A stretch of DNA of 64,000 nt from Xanthobacteraceae bacterium (GTDB taxonomy: Bacteria > Pseudomonadota > Alphaproteobacteria > Rhizobiales > Xanthobacteraceae): contig JAQSWY010000007.1 of the NCBI GenBank assembly GCA_029266425.1, positions 62,001-126,000 of the forward strand, given 5' to 3'. The translations under genes were made by a program, and so were the position numbers. Below, piece after piece: positions 6,873 through 15,396 of this stretch; the stretch's first letter is position 1, and each line of letters starts with the position of its first letter. The notes beneath the pieces were generated by a model. That model did not search any database. It had not been told where the DNA came from and saw only the letters and a program-made list of their open reading frames with translations.

Positions 6873-8045
6873 ATGTCCCACCACGTTCCCTCCCTGTCGA
6901 TCGCCGGGCCCCGGCCGGTACTGTTCGAATCGTTGAATCCCGACGGATCGTCGGCGGCGGCTGGTGCGGCAACCGCGCGGCCGGCCATCGCCCGCGACGG
7001 CGCGATGATCGTGCTCGACGATGTCTGGAAGACCTTCCCGGCCCGCGGCAAGGACGCGGCGGTGGAGGCGCTGAAGGGCGTGTCGCTCGCCATTCCCCGC
7101 GGCGAGATCTATGGCGTCATCGGCCGCTCCGGCGCCGGCAAGTCGACACTGATCCGCGCCATCAACGGGCTGGAGCGGCCGAGCCGCGGCGATGTCCTCA
7201 TTGACGGCGTCGCCGTCAACCGCCTCGATGAGGCCGCGCTGCGCGCCGAGCGGCGGAAGATCGGCATGATCTTCCAGCACTTCAACCTGCTCTCCTCGCG
7301 CACCGCCTTCGCCAATATCGCGCTGCCGCTCGAACTCCTCGGCCTCACCCGCCGCGAGATCGACCGCCGGGTGACGCCGCTGCTGGAACTCGTCGGTCTT
7401 TCCGACAAGCGCGATCGCTATCCGGTCGAGCTCTCCGGCGGGCAGAAGCAGCGCGTCGGCATCGCCCGGGCGCTGGCGACCGAGCCGAAGGTGCTGCTGT
7501 CCGACGAGGCGACCTCGGCGCTCGATCCGGAGACCACGCGCTCCATCCTCGCTCTGCTCGCGCAGGTGAATGCGGAGCTCGGCGTCACCATCGTGCTCAT
7601 CACCCACGAGATGACGGTCATCAAGGAGATCTGCCACCGCGTCGGCGTGATCGATGCCGGCAGCATCATCGAGGAAGGCCCGGTCGACGAAGTGTTCGCG
7701 CATCCGCGCACCGCGACGGCACGTGCCTTCATCGGCAGCCTGCCCGGCCGCGAATTGCCGCCCGCCATCGCCGCACGCCTCGGCGCGCCGGCGGAGAGCG
7801 CGTCGCAGACCGTGCTGCGCCTGACCTTGACCGGCGGGGCCGCAACGCGTCCGGTCGTCACCCAGCTCGCCCGCGCCCTCGATATCGATGTGACGCTGCT
7901 CGGCGGGCAGATCGACAGCATCGGCAACCAGCCCTTCGCCCAGCTCTTCGTCGGCGTGCCGGCCGCGAGCTGGGCCAGCGGCGCCATCGCATCCGCGCTC
8001 GCTTCACCCGACATCGCGCTGGAGGTCATCGGCCATGTCGCCTGA
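6873..8045 (+). CDS. metN: Methionine-type ABC transporter ATP-binding protein MetN
   Basis: This is the ATPase of a MetNI importer. It carries a Walker A motif (GRSGAGKST), the signature LSGGQKQRV, Walker B/D-loop SDEATSALDP and the switch region LITHEM. The last ~90 residues (TVLRLTLTGGAATRPVVTQL and onward) form the NIL regulatory domain that senses intracellular ligand in this family. The ORF is also open to a TTG at 6834, and the family core starts near MIVLDDVWKTF (7005). I chose ATG 6873, but no start has a strong ribosome site, leaving an atypical N-terminal extension of about 44 residues. It overlaps metI by 11 bases. Confidence 0.92.
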   Translation: MSHHVPSLSIAGPRPVLFESLNPDGSSAAAGAATARPAIARDGAMIVLDDVWKTFPARGKDAAVEALKGVSLAIPRGEIYGVIGRSGAGKSTLIRAINGLERPSRGDVLIDGVAVNRLDEAALRAERRKIGMIFQHFNLLSSRTAFANIALPLELLGLTRREIDRRVTPLLELVGLSDKRDRYPVELSGGQKQRVGIARALATEPKVLLSDEATSALDPETTRSILALLAQVNAELGVTIVLITHEMTVIKEICHRVGVIDAGSIIEEGPVDEVFAHPRTATARAFIGSLPGRELPPAIAARLGAPAESASQTVLRLTLTGGAATRPVVTQLARALDIDVTLLGGQIDSIGNQPFAQLFVGVPAASWASGAIASALASPDIALEVIGHVA

Positions 8046-8700
8046 ACTTATCGGCCTGATCGTCGATTCGACCCTAGAGACGCTCTATATGGTCGGCATC
8101 GCGGCGCTGCTCGGCACCGTGCTGGGGCTGCCGCTCGGCATCTTCCTCGCCACCAGCGGCAAGGGCGAATTGTTCGAGGCGGTGGCGATCAACAATGTGC
8201 TGGGCGTCGTCGTCAACGCGACGCGCTCGACGCCCTTCATCATCCTCGTCGTCGCCATCATCCCCTTCACCCGACTGATCGCCGGCACCTCGATCGGCAC
8301 CACCGCGGCCATCGTGCCGCTCACTTTGGCCGCGACGCCCTTCATCGCCCGCATCGTCGAGGCGGCGGTCCGCGAGGTCGATCACGGCCTCGTCGAAGCC
8401 TCGCTGGCGATGGGCGCGACCCCACTGCAGATCGTGCGCAAGGTACTGATCCCCGAGGCGCTGCCGGGGTTGGTGCTCGGCATCACGCTCGCCGTCGTCA
8501 GCCTCTTGTCCAACTCCGCCATGGTCGGCGCGGTCGGCGGCGGCGGGCTCGGCGATCTCGGCATCCGCTACGGCTATCAGCGCTTCATGCCGGAGGTGAT
8601 GCTGGTCGTCGTCGTCGTGCTGATCGTGCTGGTCCAGGCGGTGCAGACCTTCGGTGAGAGGCTGGCGCGACGGGTGAACCGACGCCTGCGCCGCAACTGA
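8035..8700 (+). CDS. metI: Methionine-type ABC transporter permease MetI
   Basis: The 221-residue integral membrane protein has about five hydrophobic spans. The EAA-type loop that docks onto the ATPase reads EASLAMGATPLQIVRKVLIPEALPG. Length and sequence fit MetI. Its start overlaps the end of metN, implying translational coupling. Together they form the inner-membrane part of the importer served by one or both flanking MetQ-like proteins. Confidence 0.92.
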   Translation: MSPELIGLIVDSTLETLYMVGIAALLGTVLGLPLGIFLATSGKGELFEAVAINNVLGVVVNATRSTPFIILVVAIIPFTRLIAGTSIGTTAAIVPLTLAATPFIARIVEAAVREVDHGLVEASLAMGATPLQIVRKVLIPEALPGLVLGITLAVVSLLSNSAMVGAVGGGGLGDLGIRYGYQRFMPEVMLVVVVVLIVLVQAVQTFGERLARRVNRRLRRN

Positions 8701-8725
8701 GATCCGCCGAAGCTGACCGACATTT

Positions 8726-8838
8726 CTCCTCTCCCCGTGGGGGAGAGGTGGCCCCCGAAGCGGGTCGGTGAGGGGGAACACCGTTGCGGGGCGGCGAAGA
8801 CCCCTCACCCCAACCCTCTCCCGAATGGGGAGAGGGAG
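8726..8838. repeat. Intergenic repeat with paired CTCTCCCC/GGGGAGAG hairpins
   Basis: The segment carries CCTCTCCCCGTGGGGGAGAGG, then CGGGTCGGTGAGGGGG, then CCCCTCACCCCAACCCTCTC and a closing GGGGAGAGG. The two halves can pair with themselves and with each other. The composition resembles the abundant intergenic repeats of Hyphomicrobiales genomes. It separates metI from the second metQ-like gene and may attenuate read-through or stabilise mRNA. Confidence 0.65.
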
Positions 8839-8888
8839 CAACCCGCTGCCACGATGCAATTTCGAGTCCGATTCTCAAGGGAAAGCTC

Positions 8889-9668
8889 ATGAAATCGCGA
8901 ACTTTTCTCCTCCTGGCGGCCCTCCTCGCCGCCTCCCCTGCCCCGGCCGCCGAGGTGGTGCGGATCGGTGTGACCCCCGGCCCGCATGCGCAGATATTGG
9001 AAGCGGTGAAGCCGGTCGCCGCTACCAGGGGTCTGGAGATCAGGATCATAGAGTTCTCCGACTATGTGGTGCCGAACCAGGCGCTCGAGGCCGGCGAGAT
9101 CGAGGCCAATTCTTTCCAGAACCAGCCTTATCTCGACAATCAGAAGGCCGACCGCGGCTACCGGCTCGAGAGCGCGGCGTCCACCGTGAACTTCCCGCTC
9201 GGCGTCTATTCGAAGAAGTGGGAGAGCTGGGCGGAGATCCCCGACCGCGCCACCATCGCCATCCAGAACGACCCGACCAATGGCGGCCGCGCTTTGCTGC
9301 TGCTCCAGGATCGCGGCGCCATCAAGCTGCGCGAGGGCACCGGCTTCAAGCCGACCATCCCCGACATAATCTCGAATCCGAAGAAGTTGCGCTTGATCGA
9401 GCTCGACGCTGCGCAGACCCCGCGCTCGCTGGAGGATGTCGACGCCGCCAGCATCAACACCAATTACGCCGTCTCCGCTGGCCTTGATCCGACGAAGGAC
9501 CCGATCCTGAAGGAGGACGCCAAAGGGCCCTACGTCAATCTCATCGTGGTGCGCAGCGTCGACAAGGACAAGCCGTGGGTGAAGACTCTTGTCGAGGCTT
9601 ATCGCTCGCCCGAGGTGAAGGCATTCGTGCTGGAGAAGTTCAAGGGTTCGGTGCTGCCAGCCTGGTGA
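8889..9668 (+). CDS. metQ: MetQ/NlpA-family ABC substrate-binding protein (copy 2)
   Basis: The 259-residue protein starts with a short Sec signal (MKSRTFLLLAALLAASPAPA) and lacks a lipobox cysteine. The mature part (EVVRIGVTPGPHAQILEAVK, FSDYVVPNQALEAGEIEANS, NDPTNGGRALLLL) is typical of the family and paralogous to copy 1 at 5393-6199. The track's earlier start at 8784 lies inside the intergenic repeat. The ATG at 8889 follows AAGGGAAAGCTC. Two binding proteins around a single MetNI suggest two ligands for one pump. Confidence 0.9.
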   Translation: MKSRTFLLLAALLAASPAPAAEVVRIGVTPGPHAQILEAVKPVAATRGLEIRIIEFSDYVVPNQALEAGEIEANSFQNQPYLDNQKADRGYRLESAASTVNFPLGVYSKKWESWAEIPDRATIAIQNDPTNGGRALLLLQDRGAIKLREGTGFKPTIPDIISNPKKLRLIELDAAQTPRSLEDVDAASINTNYAVSAGLDPTKDPILKEDAKGPYVNLIVVRSVDKDKPWVKTLVEAYRSPEVKAFVLEKFKGSVLPAW

Positions 9669-9724
9669 AGCCTCACGACAGCTGCGATACGGTGCCCCGA
9701 TAATGCCCGGGGGAGCACGCGAAG

Positions 9725-11098
9725 ATGGCCCGCGAGATAAGGCTCAATGCCTTCGCCATGAACTGCGTCGGCCATATGTCGCCGGGACTGTGGACCCATC
9801 CGCGCGACCGCTCCAGCGACTATAACCGGCTCCCGCACTGGCTCGATCTTGCCCGCACACTGGAGCGCGGCCGCTTCGACGGCCTGTTCCTCGCCGATGT
9901 GCTCGGCGTCTATGACGTCTATGGCGGCACCGCGGACGCCGCGCTGCGCCATGCGGCGCAGGTGCCGGTGAACGACCCGCTGCTGCTGGTGCCGGCCATG
10001 GCCGCGGTGACGACGCATCTCGGCTTCGGCGTCACATCGACGCTCTCCTATGAGCCGCCCTTTCCCTTCGCGCGGCGGATGTCGACGCTCGATCATCTCA
10101 CGGACGGGCGGATCGGCTGGAACATCGTCACCGGCTATCTCGACAGCGCCGCCCGCGCCGCCGGCCGCGAGCGGCAGACCAGCCATGACGACCGCTACGA
10201 TGTCGCGGACGATTACATGGAGTTGGTCTACAAGCTCTGGGAAGGCAGCTGGGACGACGACGCCGTCCTGCGCGACCGCGCCCGCGGCATCTTCACCGAT
10301 CCCGCCAAGGTACGGCGGGTGCGCCATGACGGCCCGCACTTCAAGCTCGATGCCATCCATCTCGCCGAGCCCTCGCCGCAGCGCACGCCTGTGCTCTACC
10401 AGGCCGGATCCTCGCCGCGCGGCCGCGCCTTCGCCGGCGAGCATGCGGAGTGCGTCTTCATATCGGGACCTTCCGCGAAGGTGATCGCCCCGCGTGTCGC
10501 GGCGCTGCGCTCCGCCGTCCGCGCGGCCGGCCGCGATCCCGAGAGCGTGCTGATATTCAGCATGATGACGGTGATCCTCGGGCACACGGATGCGGAAGCC
10601 GAGGCCAGGCACGAAGAATATCGCCGCCACGTCAGCCACGAGGGCGCGCTGGCGCTGATGTCCGGCTGGACCGGGGTCGACTTCTCCACCTACGACCTCG
10701 ATCAACAGGTGCGCCACGTCGAGAATGATGCCGGCCGCACTGCCATGGACAATGTCAGCCGCGCCGATCCCGACCGCGTCTGGACCGTGCGCGAGGTCGC
10801 CGAGCATATCGGCATTGGCGGCATCGGCCCGCTGGTGGTCGGCGGGCCGGAGCGCGTGGCGGACGCGATCGAGGGCTGGGTCGAGGAGACCGGCGTCGAC
10901 GGCCTCAACCTCTGCTACGCCGTGCTGCCCGAGAGCTTCGAGGACGTGGTCGAGCTGCTGGTGCCGGAACTGACCCGCCGCGGCCGCTACAAGAGCGACT
11001 ACCAGCCCGGCACGCTACGCGAGAAGCTGTTCGGCGAAGGCCGCGCAAGGCTGACGGCGCCGCACCCGGCGGTGGCCCATCGCCAGGCGGGCTTTTAG
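9725..11098 (+). CDS. FMN-dependent monooxygenase of the NtaA/SnaA/DszA (DmoA) class
   Basis: This 457-residue luciferase-like protein matches the long subclass that includes nitrilotriacetate monooxygenase NtaA, dibenzothiophene sulfone monooxygenase DszA and dimethylsulfide monooxygenase DmoA. Diagnostic stretches are SPGLWTHPRDRSSDYNRLPH, WLDLARTLERGRFDGLFLAD, LDHLTDGRIGWNIVTGYLDS and YQAGSSPRGRAFAGEHAE. These enzymes use FMNH2 from a separate reductase to oxygenate carbon next to sulfur or nitrogen. The gene follows metQ copy 2 after 56 bases and is preceded by GGGGGAGCACG, so import and oxidation are probably linked. The specific substrate is not visible. Confidence 0.88.
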   Translation: MAREIRLNAFAMNCVGHMSPGLWTHPRDRSSDYNRLPHWLDLARTLERGRFDGLFLADVLGVYDVYGGTADAALRHAAQVPVNDPLLLVPAMAAVTTHLGFGVTSTLSYEPPFPFARRMSTLDHLTDGRIGWNIVTGYLDSAARAAGRERQTSHDDRYDVADDYMELVYKLWEGSWDDDAVLRDRARGIFTDPAKVRRVRHDGPHFKLDAIHLAEPSPQRTPVLYQAGSSPRGRAFAGEHAECVFISGPSAKVIAPRVAALRSAVRAAGRDPESVLIFSMMTVILGHTDAEAEARHEEYRRHVSHEGALALMSGWTGVDFSTYDLDQQVRHVENDAGRTAMDNVSRADPDRVWTVREVAEHIGIGGIGPLVVGGPERVADAIEGWVEETGVDGLNLCYAVLPESFEDVVELLVPELTRRGRYKSDYQPGTLREKLFGEGRARLTAPHPAVAHRQAGF

Positions 11099-11107
11099 CC
11101 AGAAGAT

Positions 11108-11671
11108 CTAGAACCCGAACGATTGCTGCATCGGGGGCGGAGGCGCGAGGTTCACGCCTTCCAGCTCCAGCATGCGAATCTTCGCCGTCGATCCGCCCGG
11201 CGCCGAGAAGCCGCCGACCTTGCCGCCGGCGGCGAGCACACGGTGGCAAGGGATGATCAGCGCCACCGGGTTCGTCGCCATGGCCTGGCCGACATCGCGT
11301 GCCGCCTCCGGACCGGCGCCGAGTTGCTTCGCCAGCGTGCCATAGGTCGTGGTATGGCCCCAGCCGACCTGCCGGGCGGCCTCGTAGACCTGCCTGAAGA
11401 AGGCGTCCTGGTCGCTGAGGTCGAGCGCGAAGCCCGAGAAGTCGACCGCCTCACCCTCGAAATAGCGCTTCACCGCGGCGACGGCCTCACTGATCTCCAC
11501 CGGGGGCGTACCGGGCATGGCGTCCGGTATCCGCCGCAGCAGGTTGCGCTCGGTCGCTTCCGCGCTCCGCGTCGGCAGCTGGAAACGCGTGATGCCGACG
11601 GCGTTCCAGGCGATGCCGCAATAGCCGCCCGCGGTCTCGAAGATCAGATAATGCTGTGCTGACTGGCCCAT
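11108..11671 (-). CDS. ogt: Methylated-DNA--[protein]-cysteine S-methyltransferase
   Basis: The product repairs O6-alkylguanine by irreversible alkyl transfer to its own cysteine. The active-site block PVALIIPCHRVLAAGGKVGG and the upstream recognition helix region (TTYGTLAKQLG, ARDVGQAMATNP) are intact. The start MGQSAQHYLIFETAGG (187 residues) fits the family better than the track's longer ORF. No Ada-type regulatory domain is present. It sits 78 bases downstream of the cox operon on the same strand, so it may share read-through transcription. Confidence 0.9.
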   Translation of the reverse strand: MGQSAQHYLIFETAGGYCGIAWNAVGITRFQLPTRSAEATERNLLRRIPDAMPGTPPVEISEAVAAVKRYFEGEAVDFSGFALDLSDQDAFFRQVYEAARQVGWGHTTTYGTLAKQLGAGPEAARDVGQAMATNPVALIIPCHRVLAAGGKVGGFSAPGGSTAKIRMLELEGVNLAPPPPMQQSFGF

Positions 11672-11749
11672 GACACGGCCCTCGATTCTCCTCGATGAGA
11701 TGAAAATCGTCGGCCCGAGGCAGAAGTTCAACCCGATCTCCGCACCCGT

Positions 11750-12076
11750 TCACAGTGCCGGGTTCACCGTCCGGGTCAGCAGCGTGTAATCCGACTCCAG
11801 CACCATGATGGCGACGAAGACCAGCACGGCGCCGACGGGAAGCAGGATGGCATAGACCAGCGTCAGCCGCTCCCAGGCCATGTGCATGAAGACCGCGACG
11901 ATCAGGCCGGCCTTCAGGATCATGAACAGCAAGATGAGCGAATAGCGCAGGCCGCCCTGCAAATGGAAGTAATCGACGAGATAGGAGAAGGTGCTCAGCA
12001 CGAACAGCCAGACCCACACCACAAGATAGAGCCGGATCGGATGCTGGGCGCTGTCATGGGTAGCGACATGTGTCAT
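11750..12076 (-). CDS. Cytochrome c oxidase subunit IV-like small membrane protein
   Basis: The 108-residue protein has three hydrophobic segments (LYLVVWVWLFVLSTFSYLVD, a segment around LILLFMILKAGLIVAVFMHM, and a C-terminal LLPVGAVLVFVAIMVLES). This matches the prokaryotic COX4/CtaF-like family; the KAGLIVAVFMHM block is characteristic. It closes the oxidase operon, 5 bases after the subunit III-like gene. The ATG at 12076 follows GTGAGC. Confidence 0.8.
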   Translation of the reverse strand: MTHVATHDSAQHPIRLYLVVWVWLFVLSTFSYLVDYFHLQGGLRYSLILLFMILKAGLIVAVFMHMAWERLTLVYAILLPVGAVLVFVAIMVLESDYTLLTRTVNPAL

Positions 12077-12081
12077 TTTGC

Positions 12082-12804
12082 TCACCACAGATAGAAGAAG
12101 GCGAAGATGAACACCCAGACCAGATCGACGAAGTGCCAATAAAGGCCCATGATCTCGACGGATTCATAATTCCCTTTGCGGCTGGTGAAGAAACCTCGCC
12201 TGCCGGTCTCATAATCACCGCGCCAGACCTTCCGCGCGATGGCGATCAGGAAGATCACGCCGAAGGTGACATGGGTGCCGTGGAAGCCGGTGATCATGAA
12301 GAAGCTTGAGCCGAACTGAGCGGCGCCCCAGGGATTCTCCCAAGGCCGGACGCCTTCATGGATGAGCTTGGTCCATTCGAAGGCCTGCATGCCGACGAAG
12401 GTCGCGCCGAGCGCCGCCGTCACCAGCATGAGCACCGCCGTGGTGGTGCGCTTGCGCCGATAGGCGAAGTTCACCGCCATCGCCATGGTGCCGCTGCTGC
12501 TGATCAGGACGAAGGTCATGATGGCGATCAGGAGCAGCGGGAAGGTAGTGCCACCGACCTCCAGCGAGAACACCTCGCTGGGATTGGGCCAGGGCACCGT
12601 CGTCGACATCCGCGCCGTCATGTAGGAGATCAGGAAGCAGCTGAACACGAAGGTGTCGCTCAGGAGGAAGATCCACATCATGGCCTTCCCCCAGGAGACG
12701 TTCTTGAACGCCCGCTGGTCGGACGAGAGGTCCGCGGCAATGCTCCGAAGGCCGACCGAGTGCCGGACCTCCTCAGCCTCGTTCCTCATCGAGATTTCGG
12801 CCAT
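12082..12804 (-). CDS. Cytochrome c oxidase subunit III-like protein
   Basis: This 240-residue heme-copper oxidase subunit III family protein has about five to six membrane spans. It includes TGFHGTHVTFGVIFLIAIAR and the closing GLYWHFVDLVWVFIFAFFYL, both family hallmarks. A strong ribosome site (AGGAAGGAG) precedes the start. It is the second subunit III-type gene of the operon. Duplicated III-like subunits are known from alternative aa3-type clusters of rhizobia such as coxMNOP. Confidence 0.88.
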   Translation of the reverse strand: MAEISMRNEAEEVRHSVGLRSIAADLSSDQRAFKNVSWGKAMMWIFLLSDTFVFSCFLISYMTARMSTTVPWPNPSEVFSLEVGGTTFPLLLIAIMTFVLISSSGTMAMAVNFAYRRKRTTTAVLMLVTAALGATFVGMQAFEWTKLIHEGVRPWENPWGAAQFGSSFFMITGFHGTHVTFGVIFLIAIARKVWRGDYETGRRGFFTSRKGNYESVEIMGLYWHFVDLVWVFIFAFFYLW

Positions 12805-12834
12805 CGATCGCTCCTTCCTCAGCTCAGGGCGTCC

Positions 12835-13548
12835 TCAACTCAAGACCTGGCGGCAGATTTCAAGGATATCGCCGGCCCATCCGGCGATCAGCGCGAACAG
12901 GATGAGCCAGATAGCGAGCAGGAAATGCCAGTACATCGCGCAAAGCTCGAGGCCGAGCCGCAATTTGCCGGGGTCCTGGCCCACCTCGCCTGAGCGGTGG
13001 GCCCGGACGCTGACCCGGCCGAGCCCGAAAAGGCCGCCCAGCACATGCAGCCCGTGCAGCCCGGTCATCAGATAGAAGAAGGCGTTCGCCGGATTGGAGG
13101 CGAGGTAGTAGCCCTGGTCCACCAGCTCGCGCCAGACCAGAAGCTGGCCGACGACAAACCCGACCGTGAACACCCAGGCGCCGAGCAGCCCGGAGCGGAC
13201 GCCGTCCGCATCCGCCTGCCGGGAGCAGTTCTTCGCCCATTCGAGCGCGAGACTGGCGAGCACGAGCAGCGCGGTGTTGAACCACAACAGTCGCGGCACC
13301 GGCACCGGCCACCAGTCGGCGGCCTGCAGCCGCATCGAGTAGGCGCTGATGGAGAGCGCGAACAAGCCGCCGGCCACCGCGAGGAAGATGCCGAGCCCGA
13401 TCTTCGCGGTCGGCAATGGCGGTCGGGCGCCCGGCGCGTCGCCGATCACGCCGACCTCCAGCCAGGGCTTCGACATGATCCGCTGCGTCGATAGCCACCA
13501 GCCGGCGATGACGGCGATGACGGCGAGGAAGGCGAGGACGATGGTCAT
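12835..13548 (-). CDS. Second cytochrome c oxidase subunit III-like protein
   Basis: The 237-residue membrane protein contains the subunit III hallmarks FFYLMTGLHGLHVLGGLFGL and CAMYWHFLLAIWLILFALIA. It also has an N-terminal hydrophobic anchor and a cytoplasmic proline-rich loop. It is divergent from its downstream neighbour but clearly of the same family. Its ATG overlaps the stop of the subunit I gene by four bases (ATGA), so the two are translationally coupled. Confidence 0.85.
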   Translation of the reverse strand: MTIVLAFLAVIAVIAGWWLSTQRIMSKPWLEVGVIGDAPGARPPLPTAKIGLGIFLAVAGGLFALSISAYSMRLQAADWWPVPVPRLLWFNTALLVLASLALEWAKNCSRQADADGVRSGLLGAWVFTVGFVVGQLLVWRELVDQGYYLASNPANAFFYLMTGLHGLHVLGGLFGLGRVSVRAHRSGEVGQDPGKLRLGLELCAMYWHFLLAIWLILFALIAGWAGDILEICRQVLS

Positions 13549-15317
13549 GGCACCCTGCCCGCCATCTCGCCGGCCAGCGGCGGCTGGTTCTGCGGGATGA
13601 AATCCTCCGGCGCGCCGGGCACGTTGTAGTCATAGGCCCAGCGATAGACGATCGGCAGTTCCTTGCCGAAATTGCCGTGCGGCGGCGGGGTCACGGGCGT
13701 CTGCCATTCCAGCGAGGTGGCGCGCCACGGATTGCCGCCGGCTTCGCGTCCGTGCCTGAGACTCCAGATCAGGTTGAAGATGAAGGCGATCTGCGCCGCG
13801 CCGACCACAAGCGCCGTGATGGTGATGAAGATGTTCAGATCGTGAGCCGACTGCGGATAGATCGCGCTCTCGCCCATCTCGTGATAGCGCCGGGGCACGC
13901 CCATCAGCCCGAGATAATGCATAGGAAAGAAGATCGCATAGGCTCCGAGGAAGGTGACCCAGAAATGGAACTGGCCGAGCGGCACGTTCATGAGCCGGCC
14001 CGTCACTTTGGGATACCAATGATAGATCGCGCCGAAGATCACCAGGATCGGCGCCACGCCCATCACCATGTGGAAATGGGCGACGACGAACATGGTGTCG
14101 GAGAGCGGGACATCGACCACAACATTGCCGAGGAACAGCCCGGTCAGCCCGCCATTGACGAAGGTGACGATGAAGGCGAGCGCGAACAGCATCGGCACGG
14201 TGAGGTGGATATCGCCGCGCCACAGCGTCAGCACCCAGTTGTAGACCTTGATCGCGGTGGGTATGGCGATGATCAGTGTCGTGGTGGCGAAGAAGAACCC
14301 GAAATACGGGTTCATGCCGCTGACATACATATGGTGCGCCCACACCACGAAGCTGAGCGCGCCGATCGCCACGATCGCCCACACCATCATCCGGTACCCG
14401 AAGATGTTGCGCCGCGCATGGACGCTGATCAGATCCGAGACGATGCCGAAGGCGGGCAGCGCGACGATGTAGACTTCCGGGTGGCCGAAGAACCAGAACA
14501 GGTGCTGGAACAGGATCGGGCTGCCCCCGCCATAAGGCAGGCGGGTGCCCTGCTCGATGATCTCCGGCATGAAGAAGCTGGTGCCGAGCAGCCGGTCGAA
14601 CAGCATCATCACCGCGCCCACGAACAGAGCGGGGAAGGCCAGCAGCGCCATCACGCTGGCGGTGAAGATGCCCCACACGGTTAGCGGCATCCGCATCAGC
14701 GTCATGCCGCGGGTGCGGCCCTGCAGCACCGTCACCACATAGTTCAGGCCGCCCATGGTAAAGCCGATGATGAAGATCATCAGCGAGACCAACATCATGA
14801 CGATGCCCCAGGCGAGGCCCGGTGTGCCGGCGGTGATGGCTTGCGGGGGATAGAGTGTCCAGCCGGCCCCGGTGGGCCCGCCCGGCACCGCGAAGCTCGC
14901 GAACAGCACCACGACCGCGAGCAGGTAGAACCAGAAGCTCAGCATGTTGGCGTAAGGGAACACCATGTCCCGCGCGCCGAGCATCAAGGGGATGAGGTAG
15001 TTGCCGAAGCCGCCGAGGAACAGCGCGGTCAGCACATACACCACCATCATCATGCCGTGCATGGTGATGAGCTGGTAATAGGCATCGGCATCGATGAAGG
15101 CGAGCACGCCCGGGAAGGCCAGCTGCAGCCGCATCAGCCAGGACAGCGCCAGCGCAACCACGCCGATCGACAATGCGGTAATGGAATACTGGACGGCGAT
15201 GATCTTGGCGTCCTGGCTGAAGACATAGTGTGTCCACCAGCTCTTCGGATGATAGAGCTCGACATCTTCGACTTCAGCCGGCGGTACCGCACCGGCTCCA
15301 AGCGGAACATCGACCAT
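13545..15317 (-). CDS. ctaD: Cytochrome c oxidase subunit I
   Basis: The 590-residue catalytic subunit reduces O2 to water at a heme/Cu-B centre while pumping protons. Visible ligands and motifs are the low-spin heme region TMHGMMMVVYVLTA, the Cu-B/His-Tyr segment WFFGHPEVYIVALPAFGIVS, the heme a3/Cu-B histidines in VVWAHHMYVSGM, and the D-channel loop GARDMVFPYANMLSFW. This supports an A-type, proton-pumping oxidase. The ORF track starts at 15644, but the ATG at 15317 follows AGGGAGGTCGTGCCG. It lies between subunits II and III in a tight operon. Confidence 0.94.
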   Translation of the reverse strand: MVDVPLGAGAVPPAEVEDVELYHPKSWWTHYVFSQDAKIIAVQYSITALSIGVVALALSWLMRLQLAFPGVLAFIDADAYYQLITMHGMMMVVYVLTALFLGGFGNYLIPLMLGARDMVFPYANMLSFWFYLLAVVVLFASFAVPGGPTGAGWTLYPPQAITAGTPGLAWGIVMMLVSLMIFIIGFTMGGLNYVVTVLQGRTRGMTLMRMPLTVWGIFTASVMALLAFPALFVGAVMMLFDRLLGTSFFMPEIIEQGTRLPYGGGSPILFQHLFWFFGHPEVYIVALPAFGIVSDLISVHARRNIFGYRMMVWAIVAIGALSFVVWAHHMYVSGMNPYFGFFFATTTLIIAIPTAIKVYNWVLTLWRGDIHLTVPMLFALAFIVTFVNGGLTGLFLGNVVVDVPLSDTMFVVAHFHMVMGVAPILVIFGAIYHWYPKVTGRLMNVPLGQFHFWVTFLGAYAIFFPMHYLGLMGVPRRYHEMGESAIYPQSAHDLNIFITITALVVGAAQIAFIFNLIWSLRHGREAGGNPWRATSLEWQTPVTPPPHGNFGKELPIVYRWAYDYNVPGAPEDFIPQNQPPLAGEMAGRVP

Positions 15318-15396
15318 CGGCACGACCTCCCTGGGCAGGGTCTCCCTGCCTTTTGTTTTCAGGGGCTGGCGACCCCCGCCTGATTGTTCTGACCTT

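Noticed and set aside
8726-8838. CRISPR-like repeat
   Set aside because: Only one pair of inverted hairpins with no regularly spaced direct repeats.
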